DNA of 42,507 nt from Halalkalicoccus sp. NIPERK01 (GTDB lineage: Archaea; Halobacteriota; Halobacteria; Halobacteriales; Halalkalicoccaceae), in NCBI RefSeq assembly GCF_030287405.1, contig NZ_JASVVV010000010.1:1-42507 (forward strand). The letters run 5' to 3'. The notes beneath the pieces were generated by a model. That model was not told the DNA's origin, did no database searches, and saw nothing but the letters and a program-made list of their open reading frames with translations. Shown here piece after piece: positions 16,228 to 23,963 of the stretch (its first letter is position 1; each line of letters begins with the position of its first letter). Made by a program: the position numbers and the translations under genes.

Positions 16228-16713
16228 TTAGTCGAAAACCTCGGCGGGGACCGCGGCCAGCGCGATCATGCCGCCGAGCACGTTGATGTCTGGAATGAAG
16301 CAACTCGCGAGGTTGACGCCGAGGACCTCGAGGAACACGGTCACGAGCACGGGGATGAAGATCACACCGAAGGACGTCGCCCCACTTTTCACGCCCTGCC
16401 GTCCCTTCCGGTGGGTGTCGTCCTCTGTCGAGTTCATGTTGATAAGGCCAAACCCGGTCTGGATCGACCCAAACACGATCCCGCCGAGGACGATCATACT
16501 CATGATGAACATGTATCCGGTGTCGACGCCCGTCCCGCACAGCGTTCCGGTGTTGTCCGCGAGCTGGGCGGCGACCGGGTCGACGGCCAGGAGGAGAGAC
16601 CCCAGCGCGGTTATCGCCGCTGCGAGTCGGTTCTGTTTGCGTCTCGAGGTCGCAACGACGTCGAAACAATCTCGTGTAGTTCGTTTCGTCTTTTCAAGTC
16701 TCGTTTTTATCAT
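16228..16713 (-). CDS. VirB2-like small membrane protein (pilin candidate)
   Basis: A 161-residue protein with a positively charged head, a first hydrophobic segment ending in a signal-peptidase-like VAAQ (about residues 31-50), then two membrane helices (YMFIMSMIVLGGIVFGSIQT and FGVIFIPVLVTVFLEVLG). Signal plus two helices is the VirB2/TrbC pilin layout, and the gene is first in the operon before the VirB6-like and VirB4 genes, as in many transfer systems. Two cysteines (after LADNTGTL and in NLASC) could form a disulfide outside. No sequence signature settles it. Confidence 0.6.
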   Translation of the reverse strand: MIKTRLEKTKRTTRDCFDVVATSRRKQNRLAAAITALGSLLLAVDPVAAQLADNTGTLCGTGVDTGYMFIMSMIVLGGIVFGSIQTGFGLINMNSTEDDTHRKGRQGVKSGATSFGVIFIPVLVTVFLEVLGVNLASCFIPDINVLGGMIALAAVPAEVFD

Positions 16714-16724
16714 GGCAGTAGTTT

Positions 16725-16769
16725 TATGTCGGTTCTGTCCATTATGTAGGTATGGACAAACACGACATA
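16725..16769. promoter_or_regulatory. 45-bp interrupted palindrome between divergent transfer operons
   Basis: TATGTCG (16725) and TGTCCAT (16736) are mirrored by ATGGACA (16752) and CGACATA (16763), so 14 of 18 positions per arm pair around a 9-base centre. A related half-site pair, ATCCAT and GTGGACATA, follows at about 16771-16796. It separates the minus-strand virB2/6/4 operon from the plus-strand regulator and lipoproteins and is a likely shared operator; a nick region is a less likely alternative. Confidence 0.6.
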
Positions 16770-16836
16770 TTATCCATTCATACCGGCGTGGACATAAGAG
16801 TTATCCCCGACTCGGTTAATGAGGGATCATCCACGC

Positions 16837-17013
16837 ATGCCACGACCAAATCACGATATACCCGGCCTGCTCCTGGGCGGGGTCCGCGACTACGCCGCAG
16901 AGAACGATATGTCAAGAGACGAAGCACACGCCGAACTCCTCCGAATCGGACTCAAAGAAGTAGGGATCCTCCCCGCACTCGAGTGCGACGACAAAGAAGA
17001 GGACGAAGAATAG
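16837..17013 (+). CDS. Small ribbon-helix-helix-like regulator
   Basis: A 58-residue protein MPRPNHDIPGLLLGGVRDYA, then a helix SRDEAHAELLRIGLKEVGIL and an acidic tail. The two-helix pattern with RDEAHAELLRIGL matches the helical part of RHH-type small DNA-binding proteins. It is the first plus-strand gene beyond the 16725-16769 palindrome and may bind it. A TATA-like ATAAGA near 16794 places the transcript start around 16821, which favours ATG 16837 over 16819. Confidence 0.6.
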   Translation: MPRPNHDIPGLLLGGVRDYAAENDMSRDEAHAELLRIGLKEVGILPALECDDKEEDEE

Positions 17014-17035
17014 CCACGACCAGCAGGGAGTCGGT

Positions 17036-17239
17036 ATGAGTACCACATCGCCCTTCAAGGCGATCTGGAATCTGGTCGCGTACCTGGTTTGCGCGTGGGC
17101 GATCGTAATCGTCTCGCTGGGCTCCTACGCCGCCGTGCGCCCGTGGCTGATCGAGAATACGGTCAACCACTACGCGATCTACGCGATCTGGCTCCTAACG
17201 ACCGTCGGCGTCCTCTACGTCGTGAGCACTTGGTACTGA
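17036..17239 (+). CDS. Small two-helix membrane protein
   Basis: A 67-residue protein with two membrane helices (about 9-32, IWNLVAYLVCAWAIVIVSLG; and 45-64, HYAIYAIWLLTTVGVLYVV). No family recognised. It starts 22 bases after the RHH-like gene and ends two bases before the beta-helix lipoprotein start, so it belongs to that operon. Confidence 0.65.
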   Translation: MSTTSPFKAIWNLVAYLVCAWAIVIVSLGSYAAVRPWLIENTVNHYAIYAIWLLTTVGVLYVVSTWY

Positions 17240-17241
17240 TC

Positions 17242-18606
17242 ATGACCACCTCAAGACGGAACCTACTCCGGACCGTAGGGGCCGCCGGAGCAGCAACGAT
17301 AACCGCGACGTCGGGCTGTCTCGATCTCTTACTCGGCGGGAGCTCAGGCGGCGGGATCGGCTCACTCAGCGAGGCGGCCGGGGACGTCCCGACGGCGATC
17401 AACCCGGAGGATTATACCCAGTACTTCGACGAGATCGTGAACGCCGTCGACGTCGGCGCGGACCCCAGCGGAGAGACGCCTATCGACGGCGTCCTCAACA
17501 GTTACGCCCGCCCGGGGACGATGCTCGTGTTTCCCGAAGGCGTCTATACGATCGCGTCGCCATTCCGACACACAGGTCGCGGAAACGTCGGGATCGTCGG
17601 CCAGAACGCGACGCTTCGACACGCAACTGTCGAGTCGATTACCGGGCACACAATCACCGGCGGCGGGTTCCGCGGGTCGAGTATCATGTTCGCGATCGGG
17701 CGCGTGTCCTCGCCGCACACGGGGACGCTCGTTCTCGGCGGATTCACCGTTGACGACCGTGAGGAGAACCACGGGATGCAACTGCTCCGGCTCTACTCGA
17801 CCGGCCTCGCCGACATTCGAAACATTCGGTTCGTCGGCCAGCAGGACCTCGGCACTCGAGGCCCGTTCAGGGCGCTCACCCGCTCCAAGGATGCCCTCGC
17901 CGTGTTCGCAAACATCGACATGCGGTACGGTGGCCGCCACTTCGCACACACCATCAACGACCGCGGCGGTGGCCGACGCGCCTCGTCATGGTCGACGTCG
18001 GGGTTCACGATCGGGTCGGACATGAGCGGCACGATGCTCCTCGAGAACGTGATCTGTGGCGCGTTCCCCGATAACGGGTTGTACCTGAAGGGCGGCCTAC
18101 CGGGGAACGATGCCGGGCGGAAGATCCTTCGGAATTGTGTCGCCGCGAACAGCAACGTCGCGAGCATCCGGGTCAACTCAGGCGACGACTGGGTCCCGCA
18201 CCCGCTGATCGACGGGGACGACGGGACGCCCGCCGACGGCTACAAGCGGACCGTTGTTGAGAACTGCCAAGTGATCGTCGACCGAGCGCCCGATCCGGTC
18301 GTGTACAGCAACCAGCGTGGGATCCGACTCGACGACGGCGACCCGATACTCCGTGATACGAGCGTCGAGATCCACGAGGCGAACGGCCACGGGATCAACG
18401 TCCAAGCCGGTACGAACGGCGCGACCATCGAGCGCTGCCGCGTCGACCTCCACGAGCCGGAAATCGGGATCCGTGTTACGGGCGCGAACGCCGAACTCCT
18501 TGAGAACAGCGTCAATCTCCACGGCTTCACCGGCGGGACGGTCCTCTCGGGGATCGAGGCCGGCCGGGGCGTCGCCGTGAACCGAATCAGCCAGACATCA
18601 TCATGA
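17242..18606 (+). CDS. Tat lipoprotein with right-handed beta-helix fold
   Basis: A 454-residue secreted protein. The N terminus MTTSRRNLLRTVGAAGAA has the twin-arginine signal, followed by a lipobox (TSGC), so it should be exported folded and lipid-anchored outside the cell. The rest is a run of short beta repeats with G, N and I ladders: FPEGVYTIASP, GNVGIVGQNATLRH, GFRGSSIM, IENC-like turns, and GHGINVQAGTNGATIERCRV, typical of pectate-lyase or tailspike-type parallel beta-helices. No catalytic site is evident. In a transfer operon it may act in cell-cell contact or polysaccharide binding; that is inference. Its stop overlaps the next start as ATGA. Confidence 0.8.
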   Translation: MTTSRRNLLRTVGAAGAATITATSGCLDLLLGGSSGGGIGSLSEAAGDVPTAINPEDYTQYFDEIVNAVDVGADPSGETPIDGVLNSYARPGTMLVFPEGVYTIASPFRHTGRGNVGIVGQNATLRHATVESITGHTITGGGFRGSSIMFAIGRVSSPHTGTLVLGGFTVDDREENHGMQLLRLYSTGLADIRNIRFVGQQDLGTRGPFRALTRSKDALAVFANIDMRYGGRHFAHTINDRGGGRRASSWSTSGFTIGSDMSGTMLLENVICGAFPDNGLYLKGGLPGNDAGRKILRNCVAANSNVASIRVNSGDDWVPHPLIDGDDGTPADGYKRTVVENCQVIVDRAPDPVVYSNQRGIRLDDGDPILRDTSVEIHEANGHGINVQAGTNGATIERCRVDLHEPEIGIRVTGANAELLENSVNLHGFTGGTVLSGIEAGRGVAVNRISQTSS

Positions 18607-19202
18607 ATCGAAGAACACTACTCGCCGGGATCAGCGGGGCCTCACTCGCCGGGACGGCCGGCTGCTACGGCCTTGCCCAGTTGATCACCGGCGATGACGA
18701 GAACAGCAACGAGAACAGAACCGAAAACACCCGCGATACTAAGGGCTCCGAGGAGGCCACTGATAGCCCGCTGGCCGACGAGGAAAACGCGGAGAGGAAT
18801 GGAACCTCCGAGGGCAACACGGACGAGCAGGCGGACGAGGGCGGCGAGGAGAACACCGAGGACAAGGACGCCGGCGAGGGTGGCCCCTCGAGGCCAGAGG
18901 ATCCGGTCGATACGGTGACTGTTATCGACCACGGCCTTGACATCAGCCCCGCCGAGGACCCGAAGGTCGACAAAGAGATCGTCTGTTATGCTACCTTCGA
19001 GATTGGCGAGTGGGACCTCCGAAAGTGCCGCGTCGACGCCGTCGCGCTCGCGGAGAATGGCGATCACCTCGATCAGGGATTTGTCCCATTCTTCGAGATG
19101 AACGCCGGCGAGACGTACGACGTCGAAATCCCCTTCTACATCGATCCCGACGAGATTCACGAGTATCTGATCGGCATGACTGAAGCGCAGTACGCCGAAT
19201 AA
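18603..19202 (+). CDS. Tat lipoprotein with acidic linker
   Basis: A 199-residue exported protein: twin-arginine signal MNRRTLLAGISGASLAGTAG ending in a cysteine lipobox, an 80-residue linker almost wholly of E, D, N, T, G (about 30-105), and a C-terminal beta-sandwich-like domain (about 105-195) with VTVIDHGLDISPAED and GETYDVEIPFYIDPD. That end domain resembles the FxxYLxI-type extracellular domains of haloarchaeal lipoproteins. Overlapped start with the beta-helix gene implies joint production on the cell surface. Confidence 0.8.
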   Translation: MNRRTLLAGISGASLAGTAGCYGLAQLITGDDENSNENRTENTRDTKGSEEATDSPLADEENAERNGTSEGNTDEQADEGGEENTEDKDAGEGGPSRPEDPVDTVTVIDHGLDISPAEDPKVDKEIVCYATFEIGEWDLRKCRVDAVALAENGDHLDQGFVPFFEMNAGETYDVEIPFYIDPDEIHEYLIGMTEAQYAE

Positions 19203-19682
19203 CCGCTACCGTTACGGAACCGCCGGCCTGTCCGGAACGAGGCGGTGCTCACTCACGTCCGCTCGCTGCGCGCCTGTCCTCGCCGCCTCCCTCGCTGCGC
19301 TCAGTCGGCGGCTGCGACCATCCTCCCGGCCGGCGGACGCTTGTCCCGCAACACACGAGATGACCTACCGGGAGGGACGAGTCCGGTACTAGGGCCACAC
19401 TCTAGGCATCGTCCAGATCGTTTGTCGTGTGGCGAGAAACGAAGCCTTGTGCAACATCCGCTCTTCCCACATGGCCCTTGTTGCACAAGGTTGGGGATGT
19501 CATATAACGATTCACACATGGTTGATCTCAGGCTGAATTTTAGTGAACTAGCTGGTTGATAGCTACTGCGTAGTTACCGGAGGATGGTGATTACCTCCCG
19601 ATTCTTGAGAGGGATGTGCGGACCACCGGTCACCACCAGACGCTGCGATGGGGTGCCCACGGCCGCGGGGCCGGCGACCTCT
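19203..19682. other. Intergenic region with palindromic GC-rich stretch
   Basis: A 480-base gap. 19250-19335 is GC-rich with CGCTCGCTGCGCG-type palindromes common in haloarchaeal spacers; CCGGCCGGCGGACGCT here also occurs near 11100. The inverted repeat at 19445-19490 is listed separately. No credible gene. Confidence 0.5.
19445..19490. repeat. CCTTGTGCAACA inverted repeat, copy 1
   Basis: CCTTGTGCAACA (19445-19456) and TGTTGCACAAGG (19479-19490) are perfect 12-bp complements with 22 bases between. The same pair recurs at 21195-21242 and, shortened, at 26396-26426. Confidence 0.75.
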
Positions 19683-20156
19683 TCACTCGGCCACCGGGTA
19701 CTCCACCAGCCGAGCCAGGTTTTCCAGGGACATGCCCCAACCCGTCGCAGCATCCTCCTCGGGAATGAGCTTGGGAATGCCCTCTTGCCGCACGGTCACC
19801 TCGGTCCCACCCTCGACCTCCTCAAAGGTGATGGTCACGGTCATCTCGCCCTGCATCTCGGGTGCATCAGTCTCGAACTTGTCTGACTGGACGATGCGCT
19901 CGTTGGGCACCAGCTCCACGTACTCACCACCGAAGCTGTGCTCGTCGCTCTTGTCGAGCGAGGTGAAGGTCCCGCGATACGTTCCGCCGACCTCCCCGTC
20001 GGCGTGATCGTACGTGGCGGTGTAGCCCGCCGGTGGCGAGAATTTCGCCAAGGCGTCGGCATCCAGGAACGCAGAGTAGATACGTTCAGTAGGCGCCTTG
20101 ATAACGCGGCTAACTTCGATGCTTCCCGTCTCCATTTCGGTAGGTTGGTCGCTCAT
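19683..20156 (-). CDS. SRPBCC (AHSA1-type) domain protein
   Basis: A 157-residue protein of the START/Bet v 1-like AHSA1 group: IEVSRVIKAPTERIYSAFLD at the N terminus, a GGTYRGTFTSLDKSDEHSFG beta hairpin, then MTVTITFEEVEGGTEVTVRQ and a C-terminal helix with WGMSLENLARLVE. These small cavity proteins bind hydrophobic ligands, but the ligand is unknown. It starts inside the stop of the ArsR gene (ATGA), the frequent ArsR-SRPBCC cassette. The upstream 39 codons of the open frame overlap ArsR and are not used. Confidence 0.85.
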   Translation of the reverse strand: MSDQPTEMETGSIEVSRVIKAPTERIYSAFLDADALAKFSPPAGYTATYDHADGEVGGTYRGTFTSLDKSDEHSFGGEYVELVPNERIVQSDKFETDAPEMQGEMTVTITFEEVEGGTEVTVRQEGIPKLIPEEDAATGWGMSLENLARLVEYPVAE

Positions 20157-20488
20157 GACTGATCGTCTCCTTCGACTTCCTGCGCGATGGCATCCAGCGT
20201 GTCCTCCCAGAAGATCCGGTACTGGACGATCCAGGAGAAGGCTTCGGACAGGGGTTTGCCCTGGAGCGCGCACCGGCGCACCCGGCCTTCGTGAGTCTGC
20301 TGGAGCAACCCGGCGTCCTCCAGCACGCTCAGGTGTTGACTGATCGCCGATAGGCTGACGTCGTGGGGTTCGGCCAGTTCGCTCACGCTCTTTTCCCCCT
20401 CGGAAAGCTGCTCGATGATCGATCGCCTGATGGGGTGAGAGAGTGCAGCAAAGACCGAGTCCAGGTCAACGTCAGGATGCTTAAGCAT
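20153..20488 (-). CDS. ArsR-family transcriptional regulator
   Basis: A 111-residue winged helix: FAALSHPIRRSIIEQLSEGE, then SVSELAEPHDVSLSAISQHL as the recognition region, SVLEDAGLLQ and a wing THEGRVRRCAL. No metal-binding cysteine pair of the ELCVCD kind is present, so it belongs to the non-metal ArsR group that pairs with SRPBCC proteins. A palindromic site covers its own start codon, indicating autoregulation. Confidence 0.88.
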   Translation of the reverse strand: MLKHPDVDLDSVFAALSHPIRRSIIEQLSEGEKSVSELAEPHDVSLSAISQHLSVLEDAGLLQQTHEGRVRRCALQGKPLSEAFSWIVQYRIFWEDTLDAIAQEVEGDDQS

Positions 20489-20522
20489 CTTCTAAACTAA
20501 TGCGTCCGAGATGCTTAAGCAT
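20477..20522. promoter_or_regulatory. Twin ATGCTTAAGCAT operators of the ArsR cassette
   Basis: The perfect palindrome ATGCTTAAGCAT occurs at 20477-20488, covering the ArsR start codon, and again at 20511-20522; a partial third copy TTGCTTAA follows at about 20523. Spacing of the two centres is 34 bases, about three helical turns, suited to cooperative dimers on one face. Confidence 0.75.
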
Positions 20523-21194
20523 TTGCTTAAATGAAGAATATCGGGCCATGACCCTGACCCCGACCCGGTGGTCCGGACTTGACGGACCCCACTTGCTGAA
20601 CTACCTCTGGGAGGGCAACCGATCAGACCTCTCCGTCCATCTCTACGGTAAAAATGCCGCCCCCTCGAACAAGCACGACCATACTATCAATTTCATAGGA
20701 TAGCTCTGCCAGTAGTCACACGGACTGTATCTAACGAGAAGTGAGGCTCGGCACCGCTGAATATGAACTGTTCTATGACACCCTGCAAAATTGGCAAAAT
20801 GAAGGATTCCTGAGTTGGTCGACAGAGATTCTGATAGGTGTCCGAGATATAGCAAATCAGTAGATAGAAGTCGATCGTCATTACCTCCCCGATAACAATA
20901 CAGTAGCACCTGCTACGTCTTCATGCAGCAGAAAGGAGGATGATACCATACAACGGGACATTACCCAAAACATCGTCATCCTAGTCGGACCCTGTGAGAG
21001 TCCTGCGCTTCATGATGCTACCCAGGGAGGATCCTCCCCTGACAGGATCCTTTCTGCGGAGTATCTCCTCCCGTGCAGTCTCCCGCTGACGGGAGGGTTC
21101 CGCTGAATGACTAGCTCTACTACGTGCACGTCCGTTGAGATCTCGCTCACCGATAGTTGCAACTGATTCGACAGAAGTTACTGCCAATCACATG
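20523..21194. other. Intergenic region, no gene seen
   Basis: No ORF here has a believable composition. A stretch near 21025-21105 has GGATCCTCCCCTGACAGGAT and CCCGCTGACGGGAGG dyads. It may be decayed mobile-element DNA, but I cannot identify a transposase. Confidence 0.4.
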
Positions 21195-21242
21195 CCTTGT
21201 GCAACATCGGCCTGTGTGAGAACGGGTGAGTGTTGCACAAGG
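21195..21242. repeat. CCTTGTGCAACA inverted repeat, copy 2
   Basis: Perfect 12-bp arms at 21195-21206 and 21231-21242, 24 bases between. With copy 1 it brackets the ArsR-SRPBCC cassette. Confidence 0.75.
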
Positions 21243-21282
21243 CCGCCAGAATATTGAATCCGGCAGCTGGCTAGTGAGAATA

Positions 21283-22104
21283 TCAGTTTGATGTTCCGCC
21301 ATCTGTTGCCGGAATCGATTGGGTAAGCACGTCCATCTGTTGAGTGGCCTCCGTCTCAGTCTCCTCACGACGTTGCTGCTCGGCGTCTCCAATCGGGAAG
21401 AAAAGGTCCGCGTTACTCGGAGATGGCTCATACTCGAGTCGCTCGAGGATCAGCGGCGTGTACGTCTCCTTGAGGTAGTCCGAGAGGCTCCCCATGACGC
21501 TCTCGATTGCTACATGGATGTCACGCCGAGGGATCGGCTGAACGCCAACGGTAAGCGGGAGATCGTGGATTTGCCGGCACATCGCGACCGTCCGCTTTTC
21601 CTTCGTCGAAAGGGTGGAGTCAGTATCGGAGATCTCCGAGAGGAGTCCCTCCGCGTCATCGATAATCCGATCAAGTTTGTCCTCAAGTCGCTGCGGACGA
21701 CCGCCATGGCGATACTCTCGAAGAGCGCGAGCGAGAGCGATACCAAGACGGTCGTCGGTGTGTTTTTTCACAAACGCTTTGAACGCCTCCTTGAGTTCGC
21801 GATCGACTCGAGCACCGACTTGCGTAAGATCAACGTCCTCCCCATCTCCAAGCGTCCCCTCTGAAATCGGTTTATTCTTTTCGTCGATGTTCTCAGGAGT
21901 ACGGCCCGCCGCTCGAACGAGTCGATCGATCCGCTGTTCGACCTCATGATAGTCGTCGGCGTTGATCCATTCCTGTATAGCTGATTCGACCGCACGACCG
22001 ACTTCTCCCTTAGTATCGCCGTTCTCAGCACGAACCCACGTAACGAACGCATCCCACTCAGCAGTCGGGACTTTCCAGTTGAGATGTGGGCGGTCGGAAC
22101 TCAC
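21283..22104 (-). CDS. Haloarchaeal plasmid protein of unknown function, probable DNA-binding
   Basis: A 273-residue soluble, charged, mostly helical protein. The N terminus SSDRPHLNWKVPTAEWDAFV and later VGARVDRELKEAFKAFVKKH, ALARALREYRHGG each look like a strand-helix unit of an RHH-type domain, so it may hold two such units (about 5-45 and 88-130). The C-terminal half has CRQIHDLPLTVGVQPIP and LSDYLKETYTPLILERLE. GTG at 22104 (before SSDRP) is chosen; an upstream TTG at 22143 is possible. No family name recognised. It could be a plasmid copy-control or regulatory factor. Confidence 0.7.
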   Translation of the reverse strand: MSSDRPHLNWKVPTAEWDAFVTWVRAENGDTKGEVGRAVESAIQEWINADDYHEVEQRIDRLVRAAGRTPENIDEKNKPISEGTLGDGEDVDLTQVGARVDRELKEAFKAFVKKHTDDRLGIALARALREYRHGGRPQRLEDKLDRIIDDAEGLLSEISDTDSTLSTKEKRTVAMCRQIHDLPLTVGVQPIPRRDIHVAIESVMGSLSDYLKETYTPLILERLEYEPSPSNADLFFPIGDAEQQRREETETEATQQMDVLTQSIPATDGGTSN

Positions 22105-22342
22105 TACAACCACCCCACGAACTCGGTTGGCCAAACTGGACAACTTCGTGGATCCGTGGCAGTAGTAAGTTGTCCATAGTGGGAGTTGAAGAGAGAGGGA
22201 AGAGAGTGAATAGCCATTCGCTCACGAACATTTCTTCCAAGGAAGTCTTCTTCGTCTTGCGATTTTCCGTTCTTGCTGGAACCTTCTTCGGAGGGGGACC
22301 TACTCTCTCGAGAGTCGCAAGAAAAAATAAAACTGCTCTCAG

Positions 22343-22537
22343 TCATCGTTCGACCTCGATCAAGGATTGACAGCGCGGACACTCAACGAGTTCCTTGTAA
22401 GTTGTGTCAGTCGGCAGAATCGCACCACAAGATGGGCAACTCGTTGCTAAGCGCTCTTGATTACCGTCAGTCGACCGCTTGGTTTCTCGAACGAAACTAC
22501 TCGCGTAGCTCGTGGTAGTATCGCTTGATTTGCTCAA
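22343..22537 (-). CDS. Small zinc-ribbon protein
   Basis: A 64-residue protein whose C-terminal half is CPSCGAILPTDTTYKELVEC followed by PRC, giving two CxxC knuckles 18 residues apart, a typical zinc ribbon. The N terminus is polar. Such small ribbons are common on haloarchaeal plasmids; role unknown. The start overlaps the end of a doubtful ORF upstream. Confidence 0.65.
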   Translation of the reverse strand: MSKSSDTTTSYASSFVRETKRSTDGNQERLATSCPSCGAILPTDTTYKELVECPRCQSLIEVER

Positions 22538-22754
22538 ATAGTGACCGTGATAGGCTCAAAAGAGCGGAGACGGAGCTCGACGCCGGCAGAAACGAGAATT
22601 TAAGTCCGTACCTGTCGAAACCACGGATAGCGGTGTCCGTACACAGATGCGGACCGCCGTAACTATCACGGAGATCGTGCCGGTGGTCGCGACTGCTCAC
22701 AACAGTCGCCCCCTGTTGTAGCAGGGGTTCGCCGGTGCGGTTTATTGCCTTCAT
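22497..22754 (-). CDS. Doubtful small ORF
   Basis: An 85-codon frame (MKAINRTGEPLLQQG and onward) with no recognisable motif. Two adjacent perfect hairpins (22689-22727) lie in its first third, which argues for non-coding DNA or RNA instead. The surrounding region 22105-22342 has nothing I can assign. Confidence 0.25.
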   Translation of the reverse strand: MKAINRTGEPLLQQGATVVSSRDHRHDLRDSYGGPHLCTDTAIRGFDRYGLKFSFLPASSSVSALLSLSRSLFEQIKRYYHELRE

Positions 22755-22827
22755 CTACTCGCGTAGCGCTGACTGTGGAATATCAACGGTTTCGTGTAGA
22801 TGGATCGTCATTTCTTACACTCGCTCT

Positions 22828-23046
22828 TTATTCGTCGGTCTCCCGATCGGCGCACACTACGTCTCGGATCTCAGCGAGCAGATCAGGTTGATGCTCTTCG
22901 AGAAGCCTGATATCAGTCGTCAGCTCCTCTTGGATTCGCCGACGTGCGCGAGATGTTGCCTGATACTTCCTGTCAGCGCCGTGTTCACCGGCTAGTTGTT
23001 CGCGTTCACGTTCGGTGAGCATCGCCCTGCTTCGTGCCATGCTCAT
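22828..23046 (-). CDS. Small haloarchaeal helical protein (MARSRA-x-LTERER type)
   Basis: A 72-residue protein MSMARSRAMLTEREREQLAG, then RKYQATSRARRRIQEELTTD and LLEEHQPDLLAEIRDVVC. I recognise this pattern from many short haloarchaeal proteins of unknown function; it is basic in the middle and may bind nucleic acid. A TATTTA box at 23070-23075 on the minus strand puts transcription start near 23047, which selects the start at 23046 over the longer frames. A 50-bp palindrome lies just upstream. Confidence 0.7.
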   Translation of the reverse strand: MSMARSRAMLTEREREQLAGEHGADRKYQATSRARRRIQEELTTDIRLLEEHQPDLLAEIRDVVCADRETDE

Positions 23047-23091
23047 CCCTTTGATCGCAGCCATTACAGTATTTACTAACATTCCTCTCTG

Positions 23092-23141
23092 CATAAAGGT
23101 TGCCCCCTGTTCTAATGTTAGAATATAGGGCAACTTTTATG
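23092..23141. promoter_or_regulatory. 50-bp nested palindrome between divergent genes
   Basis: CATAAAGGTTGCCC (23092-23105) pairs with GGGCAACTTTTATG (23128-23141) at 13 of 14 positions; inside, TTCTAA (23110-23115) mirrors TTAGAA (23118-23123). TACTAACAT flanks both sides. It separates the minus-strand small gene from the SWIM gene and is a strong operator candidate. Confidence 0.6.
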
Positions 23142-23262
23142 TGGTTAGGGTATATACTAACATACAGAGACAGACCCCCTCCTCGGGGCGTGGTTCGACG
23201 GTAGAGAGCGCCCGCCTGCTAGTACAGGCGAGCGGGGTTGTCTCGGGTCAGAGAACAAACCC

Positions 23263-23808
23263 ATGAGCACGAAACAAGCGAACACGAAAGAAGCTATCGA
23301 CAAGCGAACGATCCGCGCGTGCGAGGGCTGCATGATCATCGTTCCGGATGGAGACGGCACGGCGATGTTCGACGTCTACTCGGCGACCAACGGCGAGAAC
23401 ACCATCTACACTGTCGACCTCCGCGCGGAAGTCTGCACCTGTGCCGATTTCCGCCACCGCGAGCCGAAGGGTGGGTGCAAGCACATCCGGCGCGTCAAGC
23501 TCGCGCTCGGTCTCATGCCGGTTCCCGCAGGCATCGATCTCGACGAAGCACTCGTCCACGACCGCGAGAAGTACGGCGTCGAACCCGAACCCTCGACAAC
23601 GGCGGTCGCGACGGACGGTGGTGTTGCGACCGAGACCGCCACACAGGACGATGCCAACGAGGAGGCTCGAATCACCGGCCCACACCTCGAGCCGCCGGAG
23701 CAGGGTGGTGCGACGTACTACCGGTGCGAGGACTGTGGTCGCGAGTCGCTCCGTCATAGGGACGTAGAGCGCTCGGAGTTCCATGCCGACGGGTGCGCGC
23801 TCCGATGA
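23263..23808 (+). CDS. SWIM zinc-finger protein
   Basis: A 181-residue protein with a SWIM motif CxCxnCxH: C58, C60 in EVCTCADF and C72, H74 in GGCKHIRR, ahead of which lies a beta-hairpin YSATNGENTIYTVDL. SWIM domains bind DNA or proteins. The C-terminal end has a second zinc site, YYRCEDCGRESLRHRDVERS then EFHADGC. Between is a disordered acidic linker. Common on haloarchaeal plasmids; function unknown. The 5' leader contains a hairpin CGCCTG-CTAGTA-CAGGCG (about 23213-23230). Confidence 0.82.
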   Translation: MSTKQANTKEAIDKRTIRACEGCMIIVPDGDGTAMFDVYSATNGENTIYTVDLRAEVCTCADFRHREPKGGCKHIRRVKLALGLMPVPAGIDLDEALVHDREKYGVEPEPSTTAVATDGGVATETATQDDANEEARITGPHLEPPEQGGATYYRCEDCGRESLRHRDVERSEFHADGCALR

Positions 23809-23963
23809 GTTCTGATGACAGCGACTGATAGGAATCAGTGAAAGAATCTACATATTAGTTCTCTTCACTCGCCGGCAACTGTCAGAAACGTCATGCGTGA
23901 TACACAGTGCGTATCGGTTATCCACTGTTTGGCGAGGAATCAGGTAGGAATATAAGGACACTA

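Noticed and set aside
20981-21187. 68-codon minus-strand frame
   Set aside because: Looked like a possible transposase tail (RDLNGRARS, RREETAREE-like), but no catalytic motif or element ends could be identified.
23188-23262. tRNA-like stretch with GTGGTTCGACGGTAGAG and a CGCCTG/CAGGCG stem
   Set aside because: The D-arm-like and anticodon-stem-like parts resemble tRNA, but the loop is 6 bases, there is no GGTTCRA T-arm and no acceptor pairing. Treated as a leader hairpin of the SWIM gene.
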